A stretch of DNA of 64,000 nucleotides from Seminibacterium arietis (GCF_042675725.1 NZ_JBHTJN010000011.1:124001-188000); one strand, 5' to 3'. Counted from the stretch's first letter, positions 8,033 to 17,820 are shown. Numbers and translations: made by a program. Notes: generated by a model not told the origin, from the sequence alone.

Positions 8033-9310
8033 CTAATTCTCGCTACTCTTTTCATTCCAAGGTGCGACCCAAATTAAACACAACATTCCTGGAATTGCCA
8101 ACCAAAAACAAAACCAAAAATAATCGTAATAACCAAAATGTTCAATTAATACTCCTGCCTGTGTATTAAATGTGGCCCGAGGCAATGCAGCTAAACTAGT
8201 AAATAAAGCAAGTTGAGTTGCAGTATAAAGAGGGTTTGTCTCTCTAGCCATAAATGCTACAAAGGCAGATGTGCCTAACCCGATACCAATATACTCTGCG
8301 GCAACCACTAAAGTTAACGATAACAAAGCAAAATTATCAACTTGTTCAAAAGGTCCTTGTTGTGCCAACCACGCAAAACCTAAAATTGTCACAATTTGCA
8401 CCACGCCAAACAACCATAATGCACGATTAATGCCAATTTTAAGCATAATAATACCACCAATAATTCCAGCAACAACCATTGGCCATAAAGAGGCATTTTT
8501 AACAATTGATCCAATTTGAGTTTTCGAAAACCCCATATCAAGATAAAAGGGTGAAATTAGTGCAGTTGCCATACTGTCACCCAATTTATACAAAAAAATA
8601 AAAGCTAAGATTCCAACAGCAGACCAAACGCCTTTGCGTCCAAAAAATTCTTTAAAAGGTTTGACAACATTTTCTTTTAAAGTACGATGAGCTTCCAATT
8701 CAATTTGAGGTTCTTTGCTTAAAAATAACGTCATGAAAATACCTGGCAACATAAAAAGTGCGGTGATAATAAATACAATTTGCCAACTAAAATGATCTGA
8801 TAAAATCAGCGATAAGGAACTAGGTACTAATCCAGCGATACGGTAAGCATTGACATGAATAGAATTACCCAAACCTAATTCATTATCAGAAAGAATTTCT
8901 CTCCGATAAGCATCAAGAACAATATCTTGGCTTGCTGAAAAAAAAGAAACTAACACCGCTAAAGCAGCAATCATATACAAGCCTATTTGATCATGAGGAT
9001 TAAGAAAACCAAATATTGCAAGAAATATAATCAGCAAAATTTGTGAGATCAGAATCCAGCCTCGCCGCCGTCCTAAAAAAGGTGGAATATAGCGATCTAG
9101 CAGAGGAGACCATAAAAACTTCCACGAAAACGGTAGTGTTACTACAGTAAAATAGCCCAACGTTTGCAAGTCTATTTTTTCAGATCTCAACCAAACTGGT
9201 AACAAAGAAACAATAATATATAGAGGCAATCCTGAGCTAAATCCTGTGAAAACACAAATTAGCATGTTGCGACTAAAAATTTGTGATAATAAAGAAGATT
9301 TTGTTGACAT
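8033..9310 (-). CDS. ampG: AmpG-like muropeptide permease (MFS)
   Basis: 425 residues with about 12 membrane segments. It shows the N-terminal AmpG pattern FTGFSSGLPLYIIVSLLPVWL, and SQDIVLDAYRREIL in the region of helices 4-5. AmpG imports GlcNAc-anhydromuropeptides released during wall growth for recycling. At 425 residues it is the short form that lacks the C-terminal extension of E. coli AmpG (491). nagZ, elsewhere in the window, acts on the same recycled products. galE lies upstream on the same strand, 106 bp away, as in H. influenzae. Confidence 0.88.
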   Translation of the reverse strand: MSTKSSLLSQIFSRNMLICVFTGFSSGLPLYIIVSLLPVWLRSEKIDLQTLGYFTVVTLPFSWKFLWSPLLDRYIPPFLGRRRGWILISQILLIIFLAIFGFLNPHDQIGLYMIAALAVLVSFFSASQDIVLDAYRREILSDNELGLGNSIHVNAYRIAGLVPSSLSLILSDHFSWQIVFIITALFMLPGIFMTLFLSKEPQIELEAHRTLKENVVKPFKEFFGRKGVWSAVGILAFIFLYKLGDSMATALISPFYLDMGFSKTQIGSIVKNASLWPMVVAGIIGGIIMLKIGINRALWLFGVVQIVTILGFAWLAQQGPFEQVDNFALLSLTLVVAAEYIGIGLGTSAFVAFMARETNPLYTATQLALFTSLAALPRATFNTQAGVLIEHFGYYDYFWFCFWLAIPGMLCLIWVAPWNEKSSEN

Positions 9311-9416
9311 AAGTGAAAAAGTGCGGTGATTTTTTTATCATTTTACGCAATTATATTTTACTTGTACAGTCCACTATCTTGCTTTAAAAACTCAATTATT
9401 AGCTTAATTAAAATCA

Positions 9417-10433
9417 TTATCCATCATAACCACGAGGATTATTTTTCTGCCAATTCCAAGTATCTTTCATCATTTTTTGTAAATCTCGTTGAGCAGTCCA
9501 ACCTAATTCTTTTTTTGCTAAACTAGGATCTGAATAACAAACAGCAATATCACCCGCTCGTCGCCCAACTAATGAGTAAGAAATTTTAATATTATTTGCT
9601 TGTTCAAAAGCTGCAATCATATCCAGTACAGAATAACCAATCCCAGTACCTAAATTATAAATATGTAATCCTGCATCATCTGCATGACGATTAAGAGCCT
9701 TTATATGACCAATTGCTAAATCCACTACATGAATATAGTCACGCACTCCTGTGCCATCATGAGTATCATAATCACTACCAAATACAGATAAATGAGGTAA
9801 CTTCCCAATTGCAACCTGACTAATGTAAGGTAATAAATTATTAGGAATTCCATTCGGATCTTCGCCAATTAAACCACTTTCATGGGCACCAACAGGATTG
9901 AAATAGCGTAATATCGTAAAACTAAATTTAGGTTCTGCAGCTGCAACATCAGCTAAAATTTTTTCAACCATAAATTTTGACGTACCATAAGGATTAGTTG
10001 TGTTACCAATTTTACAATTTTCTGTAATTGGGATACATTCAGGATCACCGTAAACTGTTGCTGAAGAACTAAATACTAAATTCCATACACCAGCATTTTT
10101 CATTTCCTGCAGTAACAATAAAGATCCTGTTACATTATTCATGTAATATTTTGCTGGCTGACTAACACTTTCTCCGACTGCTTTTAACCCTGCAAAATGC
10201 ATTACAGATTTGATTTTATTTTCCGCAAAAACTCGTTTTAAAATCACAACATCTAAAATGTCCCCTTGATAAAACTTGACAGTTTTTCCTGTAATTTGCT
10301 CTACTCTCTTAAGAGACTTCAGCGAAGAATTGCATAAATTATCTAATACAATGACCTCTTCTCCTGCGTTCAATAACTCAACTACAGTGTGTGAACCAAT
10401 ATATCCTGCACCACCAGTCACTAAAATAGCCAT
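9417..10433 (-). CDS. galE: UDP-glucose 4-epimerase
   Basis: 338 residues of the short-chain dehydrogenase family. The NAD-binding motif VTGGAGYIGSHT is at 5-16, and the catalytic S124, Y149 and K153 appear in SSSATVYG and YGTSK at E. coli numbering. It interconverts UDP-glucose and UDP-galactose. Besides galactose use, this supplies UDP-Gal for lipooligosaccharide in Pasteurellaceae. No other gal genes are nearby, consistent with a biosynthetic role. Confidence 0.96.
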   Translation of the reverse strand: MAILVTGGAGYIGSHTVVELLNAGEEVIVLDNLCNSSLKSLKRVEQITGKTVKFYQGDILDVVILKRVFAENKIKSVMHFAGLKAVGESVSQPAKYYMNNVTGSLLLLQEMKNAGVWNLVFSSSATVYGDPECIPITENCKIGNTTNPYGTSKFMVEKILADVAAAEPKFSFTILRYFNPVGAHESGLIGEDPNGIPNNLLPYISQVAIGKLPHLSVFGSDYDTHDGTGVRDYIHVVDLAIGHIKALNRHADDAGLHIYNLGTGIGYSVLDMIAAFEQANNIKISYSLVGRRAGDIAVCYSDPSLAKKELGWTAQRDLQKMMKDTWNWQKNNPRGYDG

Positions 10434-10604
10434 TTTTGCTCCTTAAATTAATATTTAGTGCGTGCAAGTATAACACTTTTATACTTTGTTAGTTAATTCA
10501 TGTACTGTTGCAAAATTCCTTTTGATTTAATTAAATTGGAGTTTTATTTCTAAATTATTAAAAATAAATATTAATTTTTTATATAAAAATAAACTTTTAA
10601 TCAA

Positions 10605-10668
10605 AAATGTGATTTAGATCACTAAAAACGTCATTTATGATTTTGGATATGTGATCTAAATCACATCA
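10605..10668 (+). promoter_or_regulatory. Two tandem canonical CRP sites upstream of manXYZ
   Basis: TGTGA-N6-TCACT is centred at 10615.5 and the perfect TGTGA-N6-TCACA at 10657.5, exactly 42 bp (four helical turns) apart. Both have the T6/A17 form of ordinary CRP (CRP-N) sites. A TTTAAA-like -10 at about 10685-10690 would place the proximal site near -41.5, a class II position. The arrangement suggests strong cAMP-CRP activation of the mannose PTS. Confidence 0.8.
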
Positions 10669-10729
10669 TTATGGAGCGTTTTAGTTTAAAATTCCCACCG
10701 AATTATTTTTTATTTTATAGGAGTTATTT

Positions 10730-11710
10730 ATGGCTATTGCTATCATCATAGCAACACACGGCGTAGCAGCAGAACAACTGCTAAAAACGACCGAAATGTT
10801 GATTGGTGAACAGGAAAATGTTGCCACAATTGATTTTGTTCCTGGCGAAAATGCCGAAACAATTATGGCAAAATATCAAGAGAAACTTAACACTACGCTA
10901 ACACATTGTGACAATGTGCTATTCCTTGTTGATACTTGGGGTGGTAGTCCATTTAATGCTGCTAATCGAGTAGCAAAAGGTAAAGACAATATGGATGTTG
11001 TTACGGGTGTAAACATTCCCATGTTGGTTGAGACATTCATGGCTCGTGACGATAATCCAAGTCTACAAGAGCTTGTGTCAATTGCATTAGAAGCAGGTAG
11101 TGAAGGGGTGCGTGCATTAAAACAAAAAGCAGAAACTACCGAAAAACCGACCGCACCTGTAGCTCAAGTTGAACAATCTGCTCAACCACAGACTGTTCAA
11201 GTGAATCAAGAAGGTAACTTAATAGTTGGACTTGCTCGTATTGATGATCGATTAATTCACGGTCAAGTAGCAACACGCTGGACAAAAGAAAGCCGAGTTA
11301 CTCGCATCGTAGTTGTCAATGATGATGTAGCAAAAGATGAAGTTCGATCAACTATGCTAAAAAGTGTAGCTCCTCCAGGAGTAACTGCTCATGTAGTTTC
11401 TGTCGATAAAATGATTCGTGTTTATAATAATCCTGAATACGCCAATGAGCGTATGATGCTATTGTTTACTAATCCAAATGACGTGTTGACATTATTAAAA
11501 GCAGGCTTAGATATTAAATCAATAAATATCGGAGGTATGGCATATCGTGATGGCAAAAAAATGATTACAAGTGCGGTCGCAGTAGATGAAAAAGATATAG
11601 AAGCTTTCAAAGCTATTGATCAAATGGGAGTGGAACTTGATGTCCGCAAAGTATCTAATGACAGCCGTCAGTATATGATGGACTTACTAAAGAAAAATAA
11701 CTTAATTTAA
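10730..11710 (+). CDS. manX: PTS mannose-family transporter subunit IIAB
   Basis: 326-residue fusion. The IIA domain (1 to about 130) has H10 in IIATHG as the HPr phosphorylation site. A Pro/Gln/Ala-rich linker (about 134-162) leads to the IIB domain, with H177 in IDDRLIHGQV as the second phosphorylated histidine. It passes phosphate to the sugar (mannose, and in E. coli also glucose, GlcNAc and others) carried by ManYZ. It is the first gene of a tight operon behind two CRP sites, with RBS AGGAG. Imported GlcNAc or glucosamine could feed the nag genes. Confidence 0.95.
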   Translation: MAIAIIIATHGVAAEQLLKTTEMLIGEQENVATIDFVPGENAETIMAKYQEKLNTTLTHCDNVLFLVDTWGGSPFNAANRVAKGKDNMDVVTGVNIPMLVETFMARDDNPSLQELVSIALEAGSEGVRALKQKAETTEKPTAPVAQVEQSAQPQTVQVNQEGNLIVGLARIDDRLIHGQVATRWTKESRVTRIVVVNDDVAKDEVRSTMLKSVAPPGVTAHVVSVDKMIRVYNNPEYANERMMLLFTNPNDVLTLLKAGLDIKSINIGGMAYRDGKKMITSAVAVDEKDIEAFKAIDQMGVELDVRKVSNDSRQYMMDLLKKNNLI

Positions 11711-11721
11711 GGAATCGCATT

Positions 11722-12522
11722 ATGGAAATTTCAACTTTACAAATAGTGCTTGTATTTATAATTGCCTGTATATCAGGTATGGGTTCAATCCTTGATGAGT
11801 TTCAAACTCACCGCCCACTAATTGCTTGTACTTTGATTGGTCTAGTATTAGGGGATATAAAAACAGGGATTATTGTCGGAGGCTCACTGGAACTCCTAGC
11901 GCTAGGCTGGATGAATATTGGTGCAGCACTTGCTCCTGATGCGGCATTAGCTTCCGTAGTTTCTACTATTTTAGTTATCGTTGGTGGGCAAGATATTGCC
12001 ACAGGGATTGCTATTGCGATTCCATTGGCGGCGGCTGGTCAAGTGCTAACTTATGTAGTACGTGCAATAACAGTAGGTTTCCAACATGCAGCGGATAAAT
12101 CTATCGAAGACGGTAATTTAACTCGTTTAGATTGGATCCACCGTTCTGCGTTATTATTACAAGCAATGCGTATCGCTATTCCAGCTTTGATTGTGGCGTT
12201 AACTGCAGGAACAGACAGCGTACAAGCGATGTTACAAGCAATTCCACCTGTTGTTACAACGGGCTTGAAAATCGCTGGTGGTATCATTGCTGTAGTTGGT
12301 TATGCGATGGTAATCAACATGATGCGTGCAGGACATTTAATGCCTTTCTTCTATGCAGGTTTTGTCGTTGCAGCATTTACAGATTTCAACCTTGTGGCAC
12401 TAGGTATTCTTGGTGCAATTATGGCAATTTTCTACATCCAACTTCACCCAAAATACAACCAAAGTAAGCAAGTGGTGCAAGTAGTTTCAAATAACAACGA
12501 TCTTGATAACAGATTAGATTAA
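11722..12522 (+). CDS. manY: PTS mannose-family subunit IIC
   Basis: 266-residue integral membrane protein of the mannose-sorbose IIC family. The N-terminal motif MGSILDEFQTHRPLIACTLIGLVLGD is diagnostic, followed by GGSLELLALGWMNIGAALAPDAAL. With IID it forms the sugar channel in the inner membrane. It begins 11 bp after the manX stop codon. Confidence 0.95.
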   Translation: MEISTLQIVLVFIIACISGMGSILDEFQTHRPLIACTLIGLVLGDIKTGIIVGGSLELLALGWMNIGAALAPDAALASVVSTILVIVGGQDIATGIAIAIPLAAAGQVLTYVVRAITVGFQHAADKSIEDGNLTRLDWIHRSALLLQAMRIAIPALIVALTAGTDSVQAMLQAIPPVVTTGLKIAGGIIAVVGYAMVINMMRAGHLMPFFYAGFVVAAFTDFNLVALGILGAIMAIFYIQLHPKYNQSKQVVQVVSNNNDLDNRLD

Positions 12523-12536
12523 TGGGGTAATTGGAA

Positions 12537-13373
12537 ATGACAACAGAAGTAAAAAAAGTAACCCAACGTGATTTAAATTCAGTAGTATTACGTTCCAATA
12601 TTTTCCAAGGTTCATGGAACTTTGAGCGTATGCAATCTCTCGGCTTTGCTTATTCAATGGTACCTGTTATTAAACGTTTGTATCCTGATCCAAATTCGCA
12701 GGAGCGAAAAGATGCTATTAAACGTCATTTAGAGTTTTTCAACACGCAACCATTCGTAGCAGCACCTGTATTGGGTGTAACTATTGCAATGGAAGAAGAA
12801 CGTGCAAATGGTAAGGATATTGATGATGCTGCAATTAATGGGATTAAAGTGGGCTTAATGGGGCCTCTCGCTGGTGTTGGTGACCCTATTTTCTGGGGAA
12901 CAGCTCGTCCTGTTTTTGCTGCACTAGGTGCTAGTTTGGCGGTAAATGGTAGTATTTTTGGTCCAATTTTATTTTTCATATTATTCAATTTAGTCCGTCT
13001 TGCAACACGCTATTATGGTGTTACTTATGGTTATCGCAAAGGACTGGACGTTGTACAAGATATGAGTGGCGGCTTGTTACAAAAATTAACTGAAGGTGCA
13101 TCTATACTTGGTCTGTTTATTATGGGAGCATTAGTACAAAAATGGACTAGCATTAATGTACCGTTAGTAGTATCGACTATTGAAAAACAAGATGGAACAA
13201 CTGAAATCACTACCGTACAAAATATTTTAGATAGCTTAATGCCAGGTTTATTACCATTACTATTAACTTTTGCTTGTATGTGGTTACTACGTAACCGTGT
13301 CAATGCACTATGGATTATTATTGGTATTTTCGTCATTGGCATTTTGGGTGCAGCAACAGGCGTGCTTGCTTAA
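12537..13373 (+). CDS. manZ: PTS mannose-family subunit IID
   Basis: 278 residues. The start is set at ATG 12537 because GGGGT (12524-12528) is spaced 8 nt before it; the in-frame TTG at 12531 is less likely. Family features include SWNFERMQSLGFAYSMVPV near the N-terminus, GPLAGVGDPIFWGTARP in the middle and hydrophobic C-terminal segments. IID partners with IIC to form the transporter. It lies 14 bp after manY. Confidence 0.95.
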   Translation: MTTEVKKVTQRDLNSVVLRSNIFQGSWNFERMQSLGFAYSMVPVIKRLYPDPNSQERKDAIKRHLEFFNTQPFVAAPVLGVTIAMEEERANGKDIDDAAINGIKVGLMGPLAGVGDPIFWGTARPVFAALGASLAVNGSIFGPILFFILFNLVRLATRYYGVTYGYRKGLDVVQDMSGGLLQKLTEGASILGLFIMGALVQKWTSINVPLVVSTIEKQDGTTEITTVQNILDSLMPGLLPLLLTFACMWLLRNRVNALWIIIGIFVIGILGAATGVLA

Positions 13374-13385
13374 TATTTCTAAATT

Positions 13386-13410
13386 TAAGGGTGGGAACTT
13401 TCCCACCTTT
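13386..13410 (+). terminator. Hairpin after manZ
   Basis: GGTGGGA and TCCCACC pair across a 4-nt loop and are followed by TTTCACTTTT. It lies between manZ and yobD, so it probably terminates most manXYZ transcripts or protects their 3' end. Confidence 0.65.
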
Positions 13411-13421
13411 CACTTTTAACT

Positions 13422-13877
13422 ATGACAACTAATATTATTTTACTTGTTTGCATAAGTTTATCTATCCTATACGCTATTTATGACCAATTTGGCATGAATT
13501 GGCTAAAAGGGAAAACGTTGCTTAAAGTGCGGTTAAAAAAACACACAAAAATTGATGCGTTAATTTTTATTGGATTAATTGCTATCTCAATTTATCAAAC
13601 TGAAACTCAAATTCAGCCTTTTACGTTATATTTACTTGCTGTAGCTATTACTTTAAGTATATATATTGGTTTTATTCGTACACCTCACTGCCTATTTAAA
13701 AAGAGCGGTCTATTTTTTGAAAATTTCTTTATCCAATACAACAAAATCGCTAAAATTACCTACACTGAAAAAGGCATTCTTCTTATTGTATTAAAAAACA
13801 ACAAAAAAATAACAATCCCAATACAAAACTCAAAAGACATGACTAAAGTAATTAATTTTTTCAGTGATAATCAATAA
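13422..13877 (+). CDS. yobD: YobD-like UPF0266 (DUF986) inner-membrane protein
   Basis: 151 residues. Three N-terminal membrane helices are followed by a soluble C-terminal part. The start (ILYAIYDQFGMNWLKGKTLL), IDALIFIGLIAISIY and FIRTPHCLFKKSGLFFEN follow E. coli YobD closely (AIYDQF...TLL; IDSVIFVGLIVILIY). yobD also sits immediately downstream of manXYZ in E. coli, so the link to the mannose PTS is conserved across two families. Its function is unknown. No strong ribosome site precedes the ATG. Confidence 0.85.
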   Translation: MTTNIILLVCISLSILYAIYDQFGMNWLKGKTLLKVRLKKHTKIDALIFIGLIAISIYQTETQIQPFTLYLLAVAITLSIYIGFIRTPHCLFKKSGLFFENFFIQYNKIAKITYTEKGILLIVLKNNKKITIPIQNSKDMTKVINFFSDNQ

Positions 13878-13961
13878 TAAAACTACTCACTAAAATAAAA
13901 ATAATTTAAAATCAATATCATTAATTTAAAATTTATTCAAATAATTAAAGGAGTAGCTATA

Positions 13962-15455
13962 ATGAATGATAAAAACACCTATAATATTGTGCCTTATTTT
14001 TCAAAAAGTTTTTCTGAAACAACTCCCATTAAACAAGCCTCTTGCTTAAAATTACTTGGTTTTGATGCACCAGATATCACCAAAGCACGCATTTTAGAAC
14101 TCGGTTGCTCTTATGGTGGCAATATCATTCCACTCGCAATCAATTACCCTAATTGCGAAATTGTTGGAGTTGATTTATCTCAATTACAAATTGAAGAAGG
14201 AAGTAACATCATTGACTACTTAAAGTTAGACAATATAAAGCTTTATCATAAAAATATTTTAGATATTGATGAAAGTTTTGGTAAGTTTGATTATATCATC
14301 TGTCATGGTGTCTATAGTTGGGTACCAGACAATGTGAAAGAGGGCATTTTAAAAGTTATTTCCAATCATTTAACAGATACAGGTTCAGCATTAGTTTCTT
14401 ACAACTGCTATCCAGGATGGAAAAAAATTGATATTTTACGCGATGCGATGAAGTTCCGAATTGATGGATTGCGTGAAATGGGAATTGAGATCAGCGAAAA
14501 TCAGGCTGTCTCCTATGGCATCGGAATACTAGACTTTTTGAAAGAGCATTCTCTACTAAGCAGCGAAGTAAAAGATAGAATTGATTTAATTTCCTCTAAA
14601 TCTAACCACTATATTTATCATGAATATTTAGAGGAATATAACGACCCACTTTACTTCACTCAATTTGCCAAACAATTAGAAAAACAAGGATTAATTCACG
14701 TTATAGATACACATATAAAAAAATCAACTATTATCTTCAATACTCCACAATCAGATAGCCTTGAAAAAGAATGTGAAAATAACTACATAATGAAAGAGCA
14801 ATATTTAGATTTTCTTCACGATGTACAATTTAGGCATTCTATTATTACTAAAGCGACCAACAAATCAAAAATCAATTTAACTAATACTGTCATTTGCGAA
14901 CATTTAGCAGAAATGTATGTTCGAGGAAGATTAGCAAAAGCTGGTAACGATGATTATTTTAATGATTTATGCCTAACAGAAACTAATTTAAATTTAGCTA
15001 TGTTGAAATACATTTCCGATGCCTATCCGAATACAATTCAAGTCCGTGAATTAATGGAAAAGTTCGGTGAAAACGTCTGTTCTGAAATTATACAATTAAT
15101 ATATCACCGCCATATAAAATTCTATCATATTGATTTAAAATGGAAAAATTCGCTATCTGGAGAGGTAAAACTGAAACCTGCTATTAATCGCTACTTACAG
15201 TATTTTTCAGAATGTGAGAAGCCTGCTATTACATTGGCAAATTTTGAAAATGATATTATTAATGTAGAACTGTCCCAAGAAATTTATTCTATTTTTAATT
15301 TATTTGATGGCACAAAAACTAAAGAAGAAATTACTCAATTTGTGATAGAAAATTACCAATGGAATAATAAACCTGCAAGTGAATTTAAAATTGAAGTAGA
15401 AAAACTCGTTAATTCAATCGAAGATTTAATCATTACTAATATGTTTAATGAATAA
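13962..15455 (+). CDS. Class I SAM-dependent methyltransferase with a methyltransferase regulatory domain
   Basis: 497 residues. The N-terminal Rossmann domain has motif I ILELGCSYGGN (44-54), the acidic VGVDLS (74-79) and a further FDYIICHGVYSWV segment. The middle (about 210-300) resembles the methyltransferase regulatory domain (PF10119), and the C-terminus resembles a winged-helix/PqqD-like region. Proteins of this type are widespread but their substrates are unknown. It starts after a GGAG ribosome site, and its stop codon is 15 bp before manA, so the two are probably cotranscribed. The codons are markedly AT-rich. This domain pair is often seen in accessory genes, so recent acquisition is possible. 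Confidence 0.75.
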   Translation: MNDKNTYNIVPYFSKSFSETTPIKQASCLKLLGFDAPDITKARILELGCSYGGNIIPLAINYPNCEIVGVDLSQLQIEEGSNIIDYLKLDNIKLYHKNILDIDESFGKFDYIICHGVYSWVPDNVKEGILKVISNHLTDTGSALVSYNCYPGWKKIDILRDAMKFRIDGLREMGIEISENQAVSYGIGILDFLKEHSLLSSEVKDRIDLISSKSNHYIYHEYLEEYNDPLYFTQFAKQLEKQGLIHVIDTHIKKSTIIFNTPQSDSLEKECENNYIMKEQYLDFLHDVQFRHSIITKATNKSKINLTNTVICEHLAEMYVRGRLAKAGNDDYFNDLCLTETNLNLAMLKYISDAYPNTIQVRELMEKFGENVCSEIIQLIYHRHIKFYHIDLKWKNSLSGEVKLKPAINRYLQYFSECEKPAITLANFENDIINVELSQEIYSIFNLFDGTKTKEEITQFVIENYQWNNKPASEFKIEVEKLVNSIEDLIITNMFNE

Positions 15456-15470
15456 TTGAAGGCTTACCAA

Positions 15471-16670
15471 ATGGATAAAATTTATAAACTTAAGGGGCAA
15501 TCACAACACTATGTTTGGGGTGGAAAAAATTATATCCCAACTTTACTTAACATTCCAAATCATACAAATCAATGCTATGCGGAATGGTGGTTAGGAACAC
15601 ATAATTCAGCCCCTTCAATAATAGAAAGTGAACAAGGTGAGTTGTTACTAAATGAATTTATAGTACAAAATCCGACCGCACTTGGACAGAAAAAATTAGC
15701 TAATACATTACCCTACTTACTAAAAATTTTAGATGTAGAAAAACCGCTATCTATTCAGCTTCATCCAACAAAGCAACAAGCCGAAACAGGTTTTATTCGA
15801 GAAAATGCTAAAGGCATTCCTTTAACAGATAGCAAACGTACTTATAAAGATAATAATCACAAACCTGAAATGATGATTGCTCTATCTGATTTTTGGTTAT
15901 TACATGGTTTTAATCATAAAGAAAAAATCATTGCAACATTAAAAAAGCGTCCATCTTTGACCGCACTTGCTGAGCAACTAACTCACCAAAATTTAGATCA
16001 ATTTTATGCACACATTATGCAAGCGGAGCAAGCCCAACTTTTCAGTTGGCTTCATCCAATTATTATTGAAAATAAAACTAGCTATCAACATAACCAATTA
16101 TCATTAAATAATCCAGACTACTGGGTACTTTACACGATTGAAGCAATGGAAGTTCCACTGGATAAGCTTGATGCTGGGTTGATTTGTTTTTATTTATTTA
16201 ATATTGTACAACTCAAAAAAGGTGAAGGTATTTATCAAGATGCAGGAATTCCTCATGCCTATTTACGAGGTCAAAATATTGAATTAATGTCATGCTCTGA
16301 CAATGTTATACGGGGCGGGTTAACGCCAAAACATGTTGATATTGCTGAATTATTAAAAATAATTGACTGTCATGAAATTAATCCAAAAATAATTCCTCCA
16401 GCACCTAAAACACAATCGGTGTTTACCTATGTTACTCCTGCCAGAGATTTCGCACTCACTAATATTCGTTATAAATCAAATCAAAAACTAACTTTAGAAA
16501 CTACGTATGCAGAAATTTTATTAATCATGGAGGGTGAAGTAAAAATCTATCAAAACAACACTACACTTACATTAAAAAAAGGAGAAGCTGCTTTCATTTG
16601 TGCGGATACAGATTATCAAATTCATGGCATCACTTCGGGCTACGCTGTTATTGCTAAACAACCTGAATGA
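15471..16670 (+). CDS. manA: Mannose-6-phosphate isomerase, type I
   Basis: 399 residues from ATG 15471, chosen over the in-frame TTG at 15456 because GAAGG (15458-15462) precedes it and the protein then starts MDKIYKLKGQSQHYVWGG as in the family. SIQLHPTKQQAE carries the zinc-binding Gln and His, KPEMMIALSDFW another ligand (Glu), and AGIPHAYLRGQNIELMSCSDNVIRGGLTPK the late conserved block. It converts mannose-6-P from the ManXYZ PTS to fructose-6-P. Two inverted USS copies lie inside the gene. Confidence 0.95.
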   Translation: MDKIYKLKGQSQHYVWGGKNYIPTLLNIPNHTNQCYAEWWLGTHNSAPSIIESEQGELLLNEFIVQNPTALGQKKLANTLPYLLKILDVEKPLSIQLHPTKQQAETGFIRENAKGIPLTDSKRTYKDNNHKPEMMIALSDFWLLHGFNHKEKIIATLKKRPSLTALAEQLTHQNLDQFYAHIMQAEQAQLFSWLHPIIIENKTSYQHNQLSLNNPDYWVLYTIEAMEVPLDKLDAGLICFYLFNIVQLKKGEGIYQDAGIPHAYLRGQNIELMSCSDNVIRGGLTPKHVDIAELLKIIDCHEINPKIIPPAPKTQSVFTYVTPARDFALTNIRYKSNQKLTLETTYAEILLIMEGEVKIYQNNTTLTLKKGEAAFICADTDYQIHGITSGYAVIAKQPE

Positions 16671-16677
16671 TCTAAAA

Positions 16678-16711
16678 AATCCTTATAATTAATTAAATTA
16701 TAAGGATTTTA
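16678..16711 (+). terminator. Terminator after manA
   Basis: AAATCCTTATAATT and AATTATAAGGATTTT form a long AT-rich hairpin ending in a T-run, about 10 bp after the manA stop codon. It also faces the 3' end of the convergent nagZ. Confidence 0.8.
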
Positions 16712-16759
16712 TCTACTTACAATTTATCTAAATCTAATTTTGATACTAAGTCAAACATC

Positions 16760-17812
16760 TTACTGTTTCTGATTAACATCGAGCCAACGCTGTTGAAGTG
16801 CGGTAAGATTAGTTTGATTTTTCCGCCAACGCGAAGATGATGCAAGATCTTGCCAATCAAGATGCTGTTTCTTAAACAATGTTCTTAGCCGTTTTTGACG
16901 AATCAAATCATTTTTTGAAGTCTGTTGAGGTTTAAATTGATCTAATACTTGAATTACGCCTTGTCTCTCATTACAAAGTAACAACACATCACACCCAGCA
17001 CTATATGCTTTTTCACAACGTTCAGTAAAACTTCCCATGAATTCAGCACCTTTCATACCGAGATCATCGGAAAAAATTACGCCTTGAAACCCTAACGTCT
17101 GGCGAAGAACTGTTTTCAGCCAATATGAAGATCCACTAGCAGGCGATAAATTACATTGATTATAAATAACATGTGCAGGCATGATTGCATCAAGTAGATC
17201 TTGTTTAATTAACTGACGAAAAGGCAAAATATCCTGATCAAAAATCTCTTGTTTTTGACGTGAATCACAAGGAGTTTCTAAGTGAGAATCTGCGGTCACG
17301 TGTCCATGACCTGGAAAATGTTTACCAGTGGAAGCCATTCCAACTTCATGCATGCCCTCAATAAAGGCTCGTGCAAGTGACGTTATTTTTTGTGGATCAT
17401 CGTGAAAGCTACGATCTCCAATTGCTCTACATTGATGCCCAATATCCAGCACAGGGGCAAAGCTTAAATCTATATCAAGTGCGGTCATTTCTGCGGCCAT
17501 TTGCCAGCCCGCTTCTTGTGCATATTGTAATTGAATGGTAGGATCTTCAAGCAAATTAGCAAAAGCTTGCATAGCAGGTAACTGTGTAAAACCTTTACGA
17601 AATCGTTGAACTCGCCCACCTTCTTGATCAACAGTAATCAAAATTGATTTTTTCACTCGTTGACGCAAATCAGCAATCAAAGCTTGTATTTGTTCTCGAT
17701 CTGAAAAATTTCGACTAAATAAAATAACACCAGCTACCAGCGGATGTTGTAATAATTCAACTTCCTCAGCATTAAGCTGTTGACCCTCTAGATCGATGAG
17801 CAAAATTGACAT
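16760..17812 (-). CDS. nagZ: Beta-N-acetylhexosaminidase of peptidoglycan recycling
   Basis: 350 residues of glycoside hydrolase family 3, cytoplasmic (no signal peptide). The loop KHFPGHGHVTADSHLETP carries the family's Asp-His acid/base, and VIFSDDLGMKGAE holds the nucleophile aspartate. It removes GlcNAc from anhydromuropeptides imported by AmpG; the released GlcNAc can enter the nag pathway. It is the third gene after hinT and ycfL, starting 8 bp beyond ycfL, a shortened form of the E. coli ycfF-ycfL-...-nagZ order. Confidence 0.95.
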   Translation of the reverse strand: MSILLIDLEGQQLNAEEVELLQHPLVAGVILFSRNFSDREQIQALIADLRQRVKKSILITVDQEGGRVQRFRKGFTQLPAMQAFANLLEDPTIQLQYAQEAGWQMAAEMTALDIDLSFAPVLDIGHQCRAIGDRSFHDDPQKITSLARAFIEGMHEVGMASTGKHFPGHGHVTADSHLETPCDSRQKQEIFDQDILPFRQLIKQDLLDAIMPAHVIYNQCNLSPASGSSYWLKTVLRQTLGFQGVIFSDDLGMKGAEFMGSFTERCEKAYSAGCDVLLLCNERQGVIQVLDQFKPQQTSKNDLIRQKRLRTLFKKQHLDWQDLASSSRWRKNQTNLTALQQRWLDVNQKQ

Positions 17813-17820
17813 GCGTTTTC

